DNA of 41,002 nt from Armatimonadota bacterium. Its GTDB lineage: Bacteria; Armatimonadota; Hebobacteria; GCA-020354555; CP070648. This document shows, piece by piece, positions 1 to 8,021 of this stretch (its first letter is position 1; each line of letters opens with the position of its first letter). The DNA lies in the NCBI GenBank assembly GCA_020354555.1, contig CP070648.1, forward strand, positions 2,924,586-2,965,587, in the 5' to 3' direction. The translations under genes were made by a program, and so were the position numbers. The notes beneath the pieces are model-generated. The model had not been told where the DNA came from. It made no database searches and saw only the letters and a program-made list of their open reading frames with translations.

Positions 1-827
1 CCCCAATACGCCGGCCACGACAGCGCGCCGCGGTAGTGTTTCCGGTAGAACCGCGCCAGCCCCTCCTGGCTCAACCGCAGCGCCGCGCGCCGCGCCTGCG
101 CCGTGCTCGCGCCGACGTGATGGATCGCCTGCGCCTGCGGCACGAAGTATGTCCTCCACGCCGCCCGACGCAGCCGGTAGCATAGATCCACGTCATTGAA
201 GAACAGCGGAAACTGCTCGTCGAACAGGCCGACTTGACGCAGCGCCTTGCGCCGTAGCATCAGCGCCGACGCCATCGGCTGGTCCACTTCCCGCACGGAA
301 TCGTAATCCCAGTGCGTCAGCCGATAGCGCCCGAGCGTTTCGCTCCGCGGAAACAGCTGCGCGAGCCCGAGCACATCAGCGAGCAGCGCTCCGGGCGTGG
401 GGAAGCTGCGCACCGACCGCTGCACGCGCCCGTCGGGATGCACCAGCTTCGGCGCGCACGCCCCCGCCGCCGGGTTGGCGTCCATGAAATCGAGCAGCGC
501 GTCTATCGCGCCCGCCAGCACCTGCACGTCGGGGTTGAGCAAAAGGAGCATGTCGCCCGCACTCGCGCGGATCGCCTGGTTGTTGGCTCGCGCGTACTGC
601 TCGTTCCGCTCGTTGGCGATGAGCCGCACGTCAGGAAACTCGCGCGCGACCATATCCGCGCTGCCGTCCTCCGAGGCGTTGTCAACGACGATGATCTCGT
701 GCCGGCGGCTCGGGGGATGATTGGCGAGGGAGGCAAGGCAGTCGCGCAGGTGTTCGCGCGTGTTCCAGTTGACGATGCAGATGGACAGGGCGAGCGACGC
801 ATCTGCGTTTTCAGCGGATTTGTGCAC
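1..827 (-). CDS. GT2 family glycosyltransferase (C-terminus beyond window)
   Basis: The reading frame runs from a GTG at 827 down to the window edge, so about 275 residues are visible and the C-terminus is missing. Near the N-terminus it shows the GT-A pattern of family 2 transferases: a CIVNWNTRE strand, VVDNASEDGS (nucleotide binding) and LLNPDV in place of a DxD metal site. Further on, PMASALMLRRKAL and FDEQFPLFFNDVDLCYRLR match the acceptor and base region of rhamnosyltransferase-like GT2 enzymes. By family it would move a nucleotide-activated sugar onto a cell-surface glycan at the cytoplasmic face of the membrane; the sugar is not predictable. It lies 81 bp downstream of hisI on the same strand, separated by two hairpins, so it is probably not functionally part of the his operon. 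The GTG start has only a weak Shine-Dalgarno and is uncertain. Confidence 0.85.
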   Translation of the reverse strand, partial: MHKSAENADASLALSICIVNWNTREHLRDCLASLANHPPSRRHEIIVVDNASEDGSADMVAREFPDVRLIANERNEQYARANNQAIRASAGDMLLLLNPDVQVLAGAIDALLDFMDANPAAGACAPKLVHPDGRVQRSVRSFPTPGALLADVLGLAQLFPRSETLGRYRLTHWDYDSVREVDQPMASALMLRRKALRQVGLFDEQFPLFFNDVDLCYRLRRAAWRTYFVPQAQAIHHVGASTAQARRAALRLSQEGLARFYRKHYRGALSWPAYW

Positions 828-848
828 CTCTAGTCGCCTGCGACGCTG

Positions 849-897
849 CTGCGCCCCCGGTCGTAGGGGCGCAGTATGTTTACCCGCCTCTGGCGGG
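849..897. terminator. Tandem hairpins between hisI and the glycosyltransferase
   Basis: Two inverted repeats fill the 81-bp gap. Positions 849-857 pair with 866-874 (CTGCGCCCC with GGGGCGCAG, 8-nt loop). Positions 883-888 pair with 892-897 (CCCGCC-TCT-GGCGGG). Neither is followed by a T-run, so they are not textbook intrinsic terminators. The half-site GTAGGGGCGCAG at 863-874 matches 11 of 12 bases of the palindrome at 20941, and CCCGCC-N3-GGCGGG recurs at 29896, so these may be dispersed REP-like elements. Confidence 0.4.
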
Positions 898-908
898 CTG
901 TGCCGTGC

Positions 909-1283
909 TTATTCCCCCTGTTCCGGCTCGAACACCTTCTCGCCGACGACCTCGAGTTCCCCGTCCTCGAGCTTGCGATAGAAGCACGACCGGAACCCCG
1001 TGTGGCACGCCGCGCCGCCGATCTGCTCGATTTTCATCAACACCGCGTCGAGGTCGCAGTCCAGGTACAATTCGAGCACCCGCTGCCGGTTGCCGGAGGT
1101 CTCGCCTTTGACCCACAGCTTCTGGCGCGACCGGCTGAAGTACGTCGCGTAACCGGTCTCCACCGTTTGGCGAAACGCCTCGGCGTTCATGTATGCCACC
1201 ATCAACACCTCGCCGGTTCCCGCATCCTGTGCAATCGCCGGCACCAGGCCATCCGCGCCGTATTTCAGTTCAGGCAGTTCCAT
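909..1283 (-). CDS. hisI: Phosphoribosyl-AMP cyclohydrolase
   Basis: This 124-residue protein is a stand-alone HisI, without the HisE pyrophosphatase domain that is fused to it in some bacteria. It opens the adenine ring of phosphoribosyl-AMP in the third step of histidine synthesis. The family signature is complete: [10 protein letters not shown] around residues 56-65, the metal-binding DCDLD at 75-79, and [10 protein letters not shown] near 94-103. The zinc-type cysteines are C76, C93 and C100. The ATG at 1283 is preceded by AGAGGAGAGAG, a good Shine-Dalgarno. It is the last gene of hisH-hisA-hisF-hisI and starts 54 bp after hisF. No hisE is visible in the window. Confidence 0.97.
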   Translation of the reverse strand: MELPELKYGADGLVPAIAQDAGTGEVLMVAYMNAEAFRQTVETGYATYFSRSRQKLWVKGETSGNRQRVLELYLDCDLDAVLMKIEQIGGAACHTGFRSCFYRKLEDGELEVVGEKVFEPEQGE

Positions 1284-1337
1284 CTCTCTCCTCTGTCACT
1301 CCACCCGCGCCGCCCGCGAGAACCGTACAGCCGGCCC

Positions 1338-2156
1338 TTACCCCGGCTTCAGCTCCGGCATATCCGGCTCGAAACGCACCGGAATCTGCCGCTCCGCGAG
1401 GTGCTGCTTGATCTCGTTGACCGACAGCTCGCGGAAGTGGGTGATGCTGGCGATCAGCGCGGCGTCCGCATGCCCCTCGGTGAACGCCTGAGCGATGTGC
1501 TCGGGCGTCCCCGCGCCGCCGGAGGCGATCACCGGAATCGGCACCGCATCCGCCACCGCGCGCGTCAGCTCGAGGTCATAGCCCTGCTTCGTGCCGTCCG
1601 CATCCATGCTCGTGAGCAGGATCTCGCCCGCCCCGAGTTCCGCCGCGCGGCCCGCCCATTCCACGGCGTCGAGTCCCGTCGGCTTGCGTCCCCCGTGCGT
1701 GTACACCTCCCACGACGGCGACTTCGACTTGACGTCCCAGGGATTGTCGGACACCTTGCGCTTGGCGTCAATCGCCACGACGATGCACTGCGAGCCGAAT
1801 CGCTGCGCCGCCTCCGAAACGACGTTCGGCACCTCCACGGCTCGCGTATTGATCGAGACTTTGTCCGCCCCCGCCTTGAGGATCTCGCGAATGTCATCCA
1901 GCGAGCGCAGCCCGCCGCCCACGGTGTACGGGATGAATACCTGCTCGGCGGCGCGCGCCGCGATGTCCGCCATGATGTCGCGCTGCTGGTGGGAGGCCGT
2001 GATGTCCAGGAAGACCAGCTCGTCCGCGCCCTCGTCCGAGTACCGCGCCGCAAGCTCGACCGGATCGCCCGCGTCGCGCAGGTTGACGAACCGCGTGCCT
2101 TTGACCACTCGCCCCGCCGTCACGTCGAGACACGGTATGAGTCGCTTGGCGAGCAT
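1338..2156 (-). CDS. hisF: Imidazole glycerol phosphate synthase, cyclase subunit
   Basis: HisF takes ammonia from HisH and PRFAR and makes imidazole glycerol phosphate and AICAR, linking histidine and purine synthesis. This 272-residue TIM barrel has both catalytic aspartates where expected, D11 ([14 protein letters not shown]) and D130 (VVAIDAKRK). The phosphate-binding loops GGLRSLDDI and [10 protein letters not shown] are also present. It is about 15-20 residues longer than many HisF proteins because of a segment after the D130 strand (residues roughly 135-155), which also varies in other phyla. Its ATG has AGGAG five bases upstream and lies 5 bp after the hisA stop, so the two are probably translated together. 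Confidence 0.98.
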   Translation of the reverse strand: MLAKRLIPCLDVTAGRVVKGTRFVNLRDAGDPVELAARYSDEGADELVFLDITASHQQRDIMADIAARAAEQVFIPYTVGGGLRSLDDIREILKAGADKVSINTRAVEVPNVVSEAAQRFGSQCIVVAIDAKRKVSDNPWDVKSKSPSWEVYTHGGRKPTGLDAVEWAGRAAELGAGEILLTSMDADGTKQGYDLELTRAVADAVPIPVIASGGAGTPEHIAQAFTEGHADAALIASITHFRELSVNEIKQHLAERQIPVRFEPDMPELKPG

Positions 2157-2161
2157 TGCTC

Positions 2162-2908
2162 CTATTGCCCTCCGTAGCCGGGGGCGTCTGCCTGCGCCGC
2201 GAAGACCTCCGCCGCAATCTCCGGCGGCAGGTCGCCGGTGTACAGTGCGCGGCCGACGACCGCCGCTTCGGCCCCCGCGCCGGCGATGGCCTTGATGTGC
2301 TCGCGCGTGCCGATGCCACCAGCCGCAACGACCGGAATCGCTAGCGCCTGCACGAGTTCGGTCAGCGCCGCGACGTTGTGCCCCTCCAGCGTGCCGTCAT
2401 GCAGGATGTCGGTGTAGATGATTCGCCGCGCGCCCAGGGCTTCGAGTCGCCCCGCGAAATCCACCGCCTTGATCTCGGTCACTTCTTCCCAACCCTGCGT
2501 CGCCACCATGCCGTCGCGCGCGTCAACCCCTGCGACAACCGCGTCCCCGAAGCGCGAGAAGAACTCGCCCGCGGCCTCCTCGCTCTCCGTCAGCGCGGTG
2601 CCGACGATGGCTCGATCCGCGCCAGCGCCCAGAACCTGCTCCACGGCCTCCGGCGTCCGCATGCCTCCCCCGACCTGCACCGGGCACGCCACCGCGCCGC
2701 ACATCGCCGCGATGGCCTCGAGGTGCATCGGCTTGCCCTCGCGCGCGCCGTCCAGATCCACGACGTGCAGCCGCCGCGCCCCCGCCTGCTCCCAGCGCTT
2801 CGCAACCTCTACGGGGTTATTCGCGTACACCGTCTCCAGGCTGAATCGCCCCTGGAACAGCCGCACGCAGCGCCCGCCGCGCAGGTCTATCGCAGGTATC
2901 ACATACAA
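2162..2908 (-). CDS. hisA: ProFAR isomerase (HisA)
   Basis: HisA isomerises ProFAR to PRFAR, the HisF substrate. The frame is open far upstream, but homology begins at [12 protein letters not shown] therefore choose the TTG at 2908, which has GGAAAGG seven bases upstream and gives 248 residues, the usual family length. The catalytic aspartates are D8 (PAIDL) and D129 (AGVDARDG). Phosphate-binding motifs VQVGGGMRT and [10 protein letters not shown] are present. A GTG two codons later is an alternative start. The 160 bp between hisH and hisA contain three 30-bp-spaced direct repeats. Confidence 0.97.
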   Translation of the reverse strand: MYVIPAIDLRGGRCVRLFQGRFSLETVYANNPVEVAKRWEQAGARRLHVVDLDGAREGKPMHLEAIAAMCGAVACPVQVGGGMRTPEAVEQVLGAGADRAIVGTALTESEEAAGEFFSRFGDAVVAGVDARDGMVATQGWEEVTEIKAVDFAGRLEALGARRIIYTDILHDGTLEGHNVAALTELVQALAIPVVAAGGIGTREHIKAIAGAGAEAAVVGRALYTGDLPPEIAAEVFAAQADAPGYGGQ

Positions 2909-2933
2909 CTGCAGGCCTTTCCGGCTTCCCCCG

Positions 2934-3011
2934 GGTGGGGCTACCATCCTCGCGTGCTTCTGTGGTGGCGCAACCGTCTCGGTTGCGGACCCGGTGGGGC
3001 GACCGTCCCCG
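2934..3011. repeat. Three short direct repeats between hisH and hisA
   Basis: A motif of about 19 bp (GGTGGSGCNACCRTCYYCG) starts at 2934, 2964 and 2993, a period of 29-30 bp. The copies are imperfect and the interval is intergenic, just upstream of the hisA ribosome site. I see no coding signal. Three copies are too few and too diverged for a CRISPR array. Confidence 0.45.
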
Positions 3012-3068
3012 GTTGCCAACCTGCGGGCATCCTCTCCGCGTTTTGTCCGCTCTGGCCGCATCTGCGGC

Positions 3069-3878
3069 TCAGGACCTCTGCGGTCGCTCCTGCCACTCGA
3101 ATCCCGGCGGCTCTGTCGGCCCTTTCGGGTATGCCTGCCGCGCGAAGTTCTCCAGCATCCGCAAGCCCACGCGCCCGCTCTTCTCGGGATGGAACTGGCA
3201 CGCGAACACGTTCCGCCGCCCGACTGCCGACACAAACTCGATCCCATACGTCGTCGTCGCGCGCACAACGTCGGGTTCCTCCGGCACGGGCGCATAGGAA
3301 TGCACGAAGTAGAACATCGAGCCCTCAGGTATGCCCGCCAGCACCGGGTGCAGGTTCTCGATGCGAATCGAATTCCACCCCACGTGCGGCACCTTGAGCC
3401 CCGGCCCAGGCGCCTCCAACGACGGATCGGGCTTGGGTTTCCCGAAGTCCTCGGGGATGGGGTCCCACGCCGGCGCCGGCCCTGATCGCTTCACCTTGCG
3501 TGCCACAGGCCGCTCCGTCGGGCCCAGCACCGGCTTGGCGAACGCCGGCCCGGACAGGCGCCTGACCCGCCCACGCAGGATGCCCAGACCCGGCACCTCT
3601 CCGAACTCTTCGCTCACCTCAAACAGAAGCTGCAGGCCCAGGCATATCCCCATGAACGGCTTGCCGTCCTCGATAGTCTTCCTGATGACGGCCTCCAGTC
3701 CAGTACGGTCGAGCGCGGCGATCGCTCTCGCGAACGCGCCCACCCCAGGCAGAATCACCGCCGGGGCCTTGAGCACCAGCGGCGCATGGGACGTGACCTG
3801 CGCCGGATAGCCCAGCCTGTGCAGCGCCTTCTCCACGCTGCGCAAGTTGCCCATCCCAAGGTCAATAATGGCAATCAC
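3069..3878 (-). CDS. hisH: Imidazole glycerol phosphate synthase, glutamine amidotransferase subunit, with insertion
   Basis: HisH hydrolyses glutamine and channels ammonia to HisF. The start is taken as GTG 3878, because homology begins there (VIAIIDLGMGNLRSV), GGAG lies nine bases upstream, and the promoter places transcription start near 3894. An upstream GTG at 3896 would coincide with the transcript end. The nucleophile is C79 (GICLGLQLLFE), and the class I triad is completed by H230 and E232 (FHPEKSG). At 269 residues it is far longer than the usual about 200. A proline-rich stretch at about 111-160 is inserted between GRVRRL and LKVPHVGWN, and there is a tail of about 20 residues rich in proline and charged residues. 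All catalytic residues remain, so the enzyme is probably active. Confidence 0.95.
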   Translation of the reverse strand: MIAIIDLGMGNLRSVEKALHRLGYPAQVTSHAPLVLKAPAVILPGVGAFARAIAALDRTGLEAVIRKTIEDGKPFMGICLGLQLLFEVSEEFGEVPGLGILRGRVRRLSGPAFAKPVLGPTERPVARKVKRSGPAPAWDPIPEDFGKPKPDPSLEAPGPGLKVPHVGWNSIRIENLHPVLAGIPEGSMFYFVHSYAPVPEEPDVVRATTTYGIEFVSAVGRRNVFACQFHPEKSGRVGLRMLENFARQAYPKGPTEPPGFEWQERPQRS

Positions 3879-3900
3879 GAGGGTCCGCTCCGTCACTACC

Positions 3901-3930
3901 AGTATATTGGCTGCGCCGGAACCCCGTCAA
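3901..3930 (-). promoter_or_regulatory. Sigma-70 promoter of the his cluster
   Basis: Read on the minus strand, TTGACG (3930-3925) and TATACT (3906-3901) are separated by 18 bp. Transcription would start near 3894, only about 16 nt before the hisH GTG at 3878. That leaves no room for a his attenuator or T-box leader. Confidence 0.75.
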
Positions 3931-3993
3931 GCGAACAGGACAATGCAGCGGACCGCCAGTATCCTGCCTCTAGCCCGTCGAGAACGGCTCAGC

Positions 3994-4698
3994 ATGACGG
4001 TGGCAGACAATAAGACCTGGGATTTCGACGACGTCGCCGACGAGTACGACTCGTGGGTCCACGGCGATTGTCCGGTTTACGCTCGGTATGATGAGGTGCT
4101 TGACGCGGTTGTCGCCGCGGCAAGGGTCTCAGCGGGAAGCCGGGTGCTCGACCTCGGAACCGGCACCGGCAACCTCGCACTGCGCTGCCTCGCGCGCGGC
4201 GCCGCGGTCATCGGCCTCGACCCGTCGGAGCGCATGCTGGCAAACGCGCGCGCCAAGACCCGCGGCAATCCGAACGTCGGGTTCCGCCAGGTGGATAATC
4301 CCTTCCTCAGCATCCCGTATCCCGATGCGTCGTTCGACGCCGTGGTCAGCACCTACGCCTTTCACCACGTCTCGCATCGCGTGAAGCCGGATGCCGTGCG
4401 CGAGATGCTCCGCGTGCTGAGGCCGGGCGGGATGTGGGCCATGGGCGACCTGGCTTTCGCAAACGCCTGGGAGGAGCAGAATGCGTTGCGGCAACACGAC
4501 TGGCTTGAGGATGAATACTTCATCCGCATAGACGAAATGCGCGGCCTACTCGTCGAGTTAGGCGGGGAACTCCGCGCGCAGCAGTTCACCGGCGTCACCT
4601 GGCTGCTGTGGGCCGAGAACGCCGGGCGTCATTCCAGCGGCGCAGGCTCTTGCTCGACCGGGGCTTCCTCTTCCGGCTGCGCTTATTCGATGGGCTGA
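3994..4698 (+). CDS. Class I SAM-dependent methyltransferase
   Basis: A 234-residue Rossmann-fold methyltransferase of the Methyltransf_11/25 type, similar in layout to small YrrT-like enzymes. Motif I is VLDLGTGTGN (51-60), motif II ends in GLDPS (74-78), and the post-motif strand is FDAVVSTYAFHH. RVLRPGGMWAMGD marks motif III. The substrate cannot be predicted. ATG 3994 is chosen because recognisable sequence starts there; the open frame extends upstream into the his promoter. The last 16 bp overlap the convergent STN-domain gene, and the final about 20 residues are Ser/Gly/Cys-rich, unlike the rest of the fold. Confidence 0.85.
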   Translation: MTVADNKTWDFDDVADEYDSWVHGDCPVYARYDEVLDAVVAAARVSAGSRVLDLGTGTGNLALRCLARGAAVIGLDPSERMLANARAKTRGNPNVGFRQVDNPFLSIPYPDASFDAVVSTYAFHHVSHRVKPDAVREMLRVLRPGGMWAMGDLAFANAWEEQNALRQHDWLEDEYFIRIDEMRGLLVELGGELRAQQFTGVTWLLWAENAGRHSSGAGSCSTGASSSGCAYSMG

Positions 4699-5414
4699 GG
4701 CGCTTCCTCCGGCGTCTGCAGCACAGTAGGGCGTTCTGCCGCGGGCTGCGGCCCTTCCAGCCGCCACACATACCCGCGGATGCTGAAGGCCAAGCTCTCC
4801 GGCGGCTCCGACGGAGAGCCCTCCAACGCCCGCGCGCCCGGAAGCCACCCGCCCCGAACGGCGCTAATCAGCCGGCCGAAGATGCCTCCCAGAAGCTCCT
4901 GCTGGGGCTGCGACAGATCGCCGTACGCCAGCGCATCCCCCTGCGACGCGCGGGCGATCTGGCTTTGCGTCAGTGTCAGCATCAGCCGCGCCGCATCGAG
5001 CCGCTGACGCTCGGAGTACAGGACTCTGTTGGCGAGATCTTCCGGAGCCGGCAGCAGGGGCGCTCGCTGCGCCGGCCGCAGTACGTACACCTGTCCCACC
5101 TTGCGCCACTCGTAGCTCATCTGCCGGCATAACGCGTCGAGCGCCTGTTCCAGCGGAACCTCCTGCATCACCAGGTTGATGCGGACATCATTCGCAGGCG
5201 GCTGAAAGACGATCGGCACCTCGGCGAGCCAGCGGAATTGAATGACTGCGTCCGCCGCCGCCACATCCTCGAAGGACAGAGTGATCCGCCGCTCCTGTGC
5301 CCAGGCCGGCGGCACGAGCAGAAGATGCGCCACGGCCACCGCGACGATGAGCAACCCCAGCGCGCGCACCGTTGCCAACCTACCCCCTACGATACTGCCG
5401 CACCCCTGCCTCAT
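4683..5414 (-). CDS. Secreted STN-domain protein (secretin/TonB N-terminal-like)
   Basis: A 243-residue exported protein. Residues 1-40 form a signal peptide (basic start, hydrophobic LGLLIVAVAVAHLLLV, AWA-Q cleavage near 39/40). Residues about 43-112 fit the STN fold found at the N-terminus of secretins, TonB receptors and FecR-linked transducers: ITLSFEDVAAADAVIQF, a variable strand, then VPLEQALDALCRQMSYEWRKVGQVYVL. The remaining half has no recognisable domain and no beta-barrel or secretin core, so this is an STN-only periplasmic protein. ATG 5414 has GGAGG eight bases upstream, and its first 35 bp overlap the end of the fumarase beta gene. Its partner is not evident here. Confidence 0.75.
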   Translation of the reverse strand: MRQGCGSIVGGRLATVRALGLLIVAVAVAHLLLVPPAWAQERRITLSFEDVAAADAVIQFRWLAEVPIVFQPPANDVRINLVMQEVPLEQALDALCRQMSYEWRKVGQVYVLRPAQRAPLLPAPEDLANRVLYSERQRLDAARLMLTLTQSQIARASQGDALAYGDLSQPQQELLGGIFGRLISAVRGGWLPGARALEGSPSEPPESLAFSIRGYVWRLEGPQPAAERPTVLQTPEEAPQPIE

Positions 5415-5937
5415 AAACGTCGCCTCCGTGGCAATCGTTTGCCACGATCACGGGAAAGTCCTGTATCTCCAGCCGATGAATCGCCTCCGTGCCGAGGTCG
5501 GGGTATGCGACCACCTCCGCCGCAACGATATGCCTGGAGAGAAGCGCCCCCGCGCCCGGCGTCGCCGTCAGATACACCGCGCGGTACTCGCGCAGGGCCT
5601 CGCGCACCTCCGCCCCCCGCGCGCCTTTGCCGATCATCGCCTTGAGCCCCTGCGCCATCAGCCTCGGCGCGTAGGGATCCATCCGGCTCGCGGTGGTCGG
5701 CCCGGCGGAACCGATCGGCCGCCCCGGCGGCGCGGGTGTCGGCCCGGTGTAATAGATGATCTGACCCTCAAGCCCGACCGGCAGCGGCTGTCCGTTATCC
5801 AGCGCCTCCACCATCCGCCGATGCGCCGCGTCCCGCGCCGTGTAAATCACGCCGGTTATCGTCGAGCGATCGCCCGCGCGCAGCGCTTCCACTACCTTAT
5901 CCGCCAGCGGCGGCGTGAGCTTGTGAATCTGCGACAT
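5380..5937 (-). CDS. Class I fumarate hydratase / L-tartrate dehydratase, beta subunit
   Basis: This 185-residue protein matches the C-terminal (beta) half of two-subunit class I hydro-lyases, which with the Fe4S4 alpha subunit hydrate fumarate to malate or dehydrate tartrate. Diagnostic stretches are ITGVIYTARDAAHRRM, IIYYTGPTPAPPGRPIGSAGPTT and SRMDPYAPRL. The open frame continues upstream, but MSQIHKLTPPL at 5937 is the natural start and lies 38 bp after the alpha stop. Fumarase and tartrate dehydratase cannot be separated by sequence alone; fumarase is the default in the absence of tartrate genes. The 3' end overlaps the next gene by 35 bp. Confidence 0.93.
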   Translation of the reverse strand: MSQIHKLTPPLADKVVEALRAGDRSTITGVIYTARDAAHRRMVEALDNGQPLPVGLEGQIIYYTGPTPAPPGRPIGSAGPTTASRMDPYAPRLMAQGLKAMIGKGARGAEVREALREYRAVYLTATPGAGALLSRHIVAAEVVAYPDLGTEAIHRLEIQDFPVIVANDCHGGDVYEAGVRQYRRG

Positions 5938-5975
5938 TGCCCCGCTCTTCCCACGGCGCCCGCGCGCCCTGTCCG

Positions 5976-6818
5976 CTATATCACCGCCTCGGCATGCCGA
6001 TGCGCGTGGCAGTTCAGGTTGACCGCGACCGGCAGGCTCGCGATGTGGCACGGGAACGTCTCAACGTGAACCGCCAGTGCGGTCATACGGCCCCCCAGGC
6101 CGCCCGGCCCGATACCGGTGTCATTGACTGCACCGAGCAGGCGCTGCTCCAGAGCGGCCGCGTCGGCGTCAGGGCTCGGCTCGCCAAGCGGCCGCAGGAG
6201 CGCCTCTTTCGCCAGCATGGCGCACCGCTCGAAGTTGCCGCCGATACCAACTCCGATCACCAGCGGTGGGCATGCACTGGCGCCCGCGCGCTCGACGGTC
6301 GTCACGACGAACCGCACTATGCCCTCGACTCCATCTGCGGGCCGCAGCATCGCCAGCGCGCTCATGTTCTCCGACCCCGCGCCCTTGGGCGCTACGATGA
6401 CGCGCATGCGGTCCCCGGGAACGTGCTTGAGATGGATGATCGCAGGCGTGTTGTCGCCGGTGTTTTCGCGCCGCAGGGGACTTGCGACCACCGACTTGCG
6501 CAACAGTCCCTCGGTGTAGCCCTGGCGCACCCCGGCGTTGACGGCATCGGCGAGCAGCCCGCCGGTGACGCAGACCTCCGCGCCCGCCTCGACAAACACC
6601 ACCGCCACCCCGCAGTCCTGACACGCCGGGAGGCTCTCGCGCTCTGCGAGGCGGGCGTTGTCCAGCAGTTGCGCGAGGATCTCCTTGCCGAGCGGGGACT
6701 CCTCCTGCTTCGCGGCGCGCTCGAATGCCTCAATCAGGTCGGGCGGCAGCCGGCGGTTCGCCTCGACGCACAATCCTGCAACCACCCCAATGATCTCGGC
6801 CGCAGCTACTTCGCGCAC
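5976..6818 (-). CDS. Class I fumarate hydratase / L-tartrate dehydratase, alpha subunit
   Basis: The 280-residue iron-sulfur subunit of the two-subunit class I hydro-lyase. The three cluster cysteines expected for the family lie in ACQDCG, in the GASACPPLVIGVGIGGN region, and in LNCHAHRH near the C-terminus. RRENTGDNTPAIIH and PKGAGSENMSAL are also typical. I prefer the GTG at 6818 over the ATG at 6824: GGAGG abuts the ATG with no spacing but lies six bases from the GTG, and MREV matches the usual family N-terminus. The promoter at 6837-6864 puts transcription start near 6830, about 12 nt upstream. Confidence 0.94.
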   Translation of the reverse strand: MREVAAAEIIGVVAGLCVEANRRLPPDLIEAFERAAKQEESPLGKEILAQLLDNARLAERESLPACQDCGVAVVFVEAGAEVCVTGGLLADAVNAGVRQGYTEGLLRKSVVASPLRRENTGDNTPAIIHLKHVPGDRMRVIVAPKGAGSENMSALAMLRPADGVEGIVRFVVTTVERAGASACPPLVIGVGIGGNFERCAMLAKEALLRPLGEPSPDADAAALEQRLLGAVNDTGIGPGGLGGRMTALAVHVETFPCHIASLPVAVNLNCHAHRHAEAVI

Positions 6819-6836
6819 GTGCATCCTCCGCGCGCG

Positions 6837-6864
6837 ATTATACCAACATCAACCGGTCAGTGAA
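6837..6864 (-). promoter_or_regulatory. Sigma-70 promoter of the fumarase operon
   Basis: On the minus strand a consensus TATAAT (6842-6837) follows TTCACT (6864-6859) with 16 bp between them. Predicted transcription start is near 6830, so the GGAGG at 6829-6825 is at the very 5' end of the mRNA. Confidence 0.7.
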
Positions 6865-6897
6865 AGACCTCCGGGGGGCGCCGTCAGTTGCGGGAGT

Positions 6898-6927
6898 TTG
6901 ACTTCCGCGCGGTACCTGCCATATAAT
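6898..6927 (+). promoter_or_regulatory. Sigma-70 promoter of the hydrolase/PHP/isomerase operon
   Basis: TTGACT (6898-6903) and a perfect TATAAT (6922-6927) are separated by 18 bp. Transcription would start near 6934, about 29 nt before the ATG at 6963. It is divergent from the fumarase promoter. Confidence 0.8.
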
Positions 6928-6962
6928 CCCCTATCATCGCCGACGTCGGCCGCGAGGCGTTC

Positions 6963-8021
6963 ATGCGCAGTCCCAGCACCGGTTCCCGCACGTTCTCGAT
7001 GGGCGAGTATCTGCTCGCCCGCTATCGCCGCTTGCGCCCCAAGCTCGCCTTCCGCGCGCGAAACGAACAGGAATGGCGCGAGTGGCGCGCCGAGTTCTCG
7101 CACGTCCTCGCCGACCTCATGGGCGAATGGCCGCGCCGCTGCCCGCTCGACGCGCATGTCGTCGAGCGCGTCCAGGAAGACGGCTATGCTCGCGAGAAGG
7201 TCATCTTCAACGCCGAGCGCGACATGGCCGTCGTCGCCTACGTGCTAGTCCCCGACGGCATCAAGCGCGGCGACAAGCTCCCCGGCCTGCTCTGCGCGCA
7301 CGGACACGGCAACGGCAAGGACGACGTCTGCGGCATCCATCACGGCGAGCATTCGCGGATCATCAATATCCAGAGCCACAACTACGATTACGCGCGCCAG
7401 TTCGTCCGCCGCGGATATGTCGTCATCGCCCCGGATTGGCGCGGCTTCGGCGAGCGGCGGCTGGGCTATGACTTCCCCGGCCGCGACGGCTGCAACGTCG
7501 CCTTCATCAAGGCCCTCAAAATGGGCCTCAATCCTTTGACCCTCAACGTGTGGGACGCCAAGCGCTGTCTCGATTACCTCCAGCAGCGCCCCGAGGTGGA
7601 TCACTCGCGGCTGGGCTGCCTCGGGCTCTCCTACGGCGGCACGATGACGCTCTTCACCGCCGCGCTGGACGAGCGCGTCAAGGCGGCGATCATCAGCTGT
7701 TATCTCAACGAATACGGCAGCTACGCGATCACCCTCGGCAACTTCTGCGGCTCGCAAACCGTGCCGGGGCTTCTGCAATACGGCGAAATGGCCGATGTCG
7801 CCGCGCTCATCGCCCCGCGCCCGCTGCTGGTGGAGATGGGCAAGCTCGACGACGGTTTCCCGATCGAGCATTCCCGCCGCGCCTATCGGCACGTGGCGAA
7901 GGCCTATCGCGTACTCCATGCGCCGGACCGGCTGGCATGCGATGAGTTCGACGGCGGCCACAGGTTCAGCGGCCGCCTCGCATTTGATTGGATGGACACA
8001 TGGCTGAAGGACATCTCGTAA
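6963..8021 (+). CDS. Alpha/beta hydrolase, acetyl xylan esterase-like
   Basis: A 352-residue protein of the alpha/beta hydrolase superfamily, close to the acetyl xylan esterase/dienelactone hydrolase-like group. The nucleophile elbow is GLSYGG with S223; the acid is probably D296 or D297 (GKLDDGFP); the histidine is H333 (FDGGHRFSG). The oxyanion region is LLCAHGHGNGKDD, and VVIAPDWRGFGER is typical. There is no signal peptide, so it is cytoplasmic. ATG 6963 has GAGG five bases upstream. It is the first gene after a strong promoter and overlaps the PHP gene by 22 bp. A role in deacylating plant or microbial sugars fits the neighbours but is inference. Confidence 0.85.
   Translation: MRSPSTGSRTFSMGEYLLARYRRLRPKLAFRARNEQEWREWRAEFSHVLADLMGEWPRRCPLDAHVVERVQEDGYAREKVIFNAERDMAVVAYVLVPDGIKRGDKLPGLLCAHGHGNGKDDVCGIHHGEHSRIINIQSHNYDYARQFVRRGYVVIAPDWRGFGERRLGYDFPGRDGCNVAFIKALKMGLNPLTLNVWDAKRCLDYLQQRPEVDHSRLGCLGLSYGGTMTLFTAALDERVKAAIISCYLNEYGSYAITLGNFCGSQTVPGLLQYGEMADVAALIAPRPLLVEMGKLDDGFPIEHSRRAYRHVAKAYRVLHAPDRLACDEFDGGHRFSGRLAFDWMDTWLKDIS

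Noticed and set aside
876-2177. A 433-codon open frame on the plus strand across hisI and hisF
   Set aside because: It is the antisense shadow of two unmistakable his genes; composition is His/Arg-rich with no family match.
2934-3011. CRISPR-like array
   Set aside because: Only three diverged copies with about 10-bp gaps and no cas genes nearby.
2909-3295. An N-terminal extension of hisA by 129 codons
   Set aside because: It overlaps hisH and the repeat region, has no family similarity, and TTG 2908 has a ribosome site at the right place.
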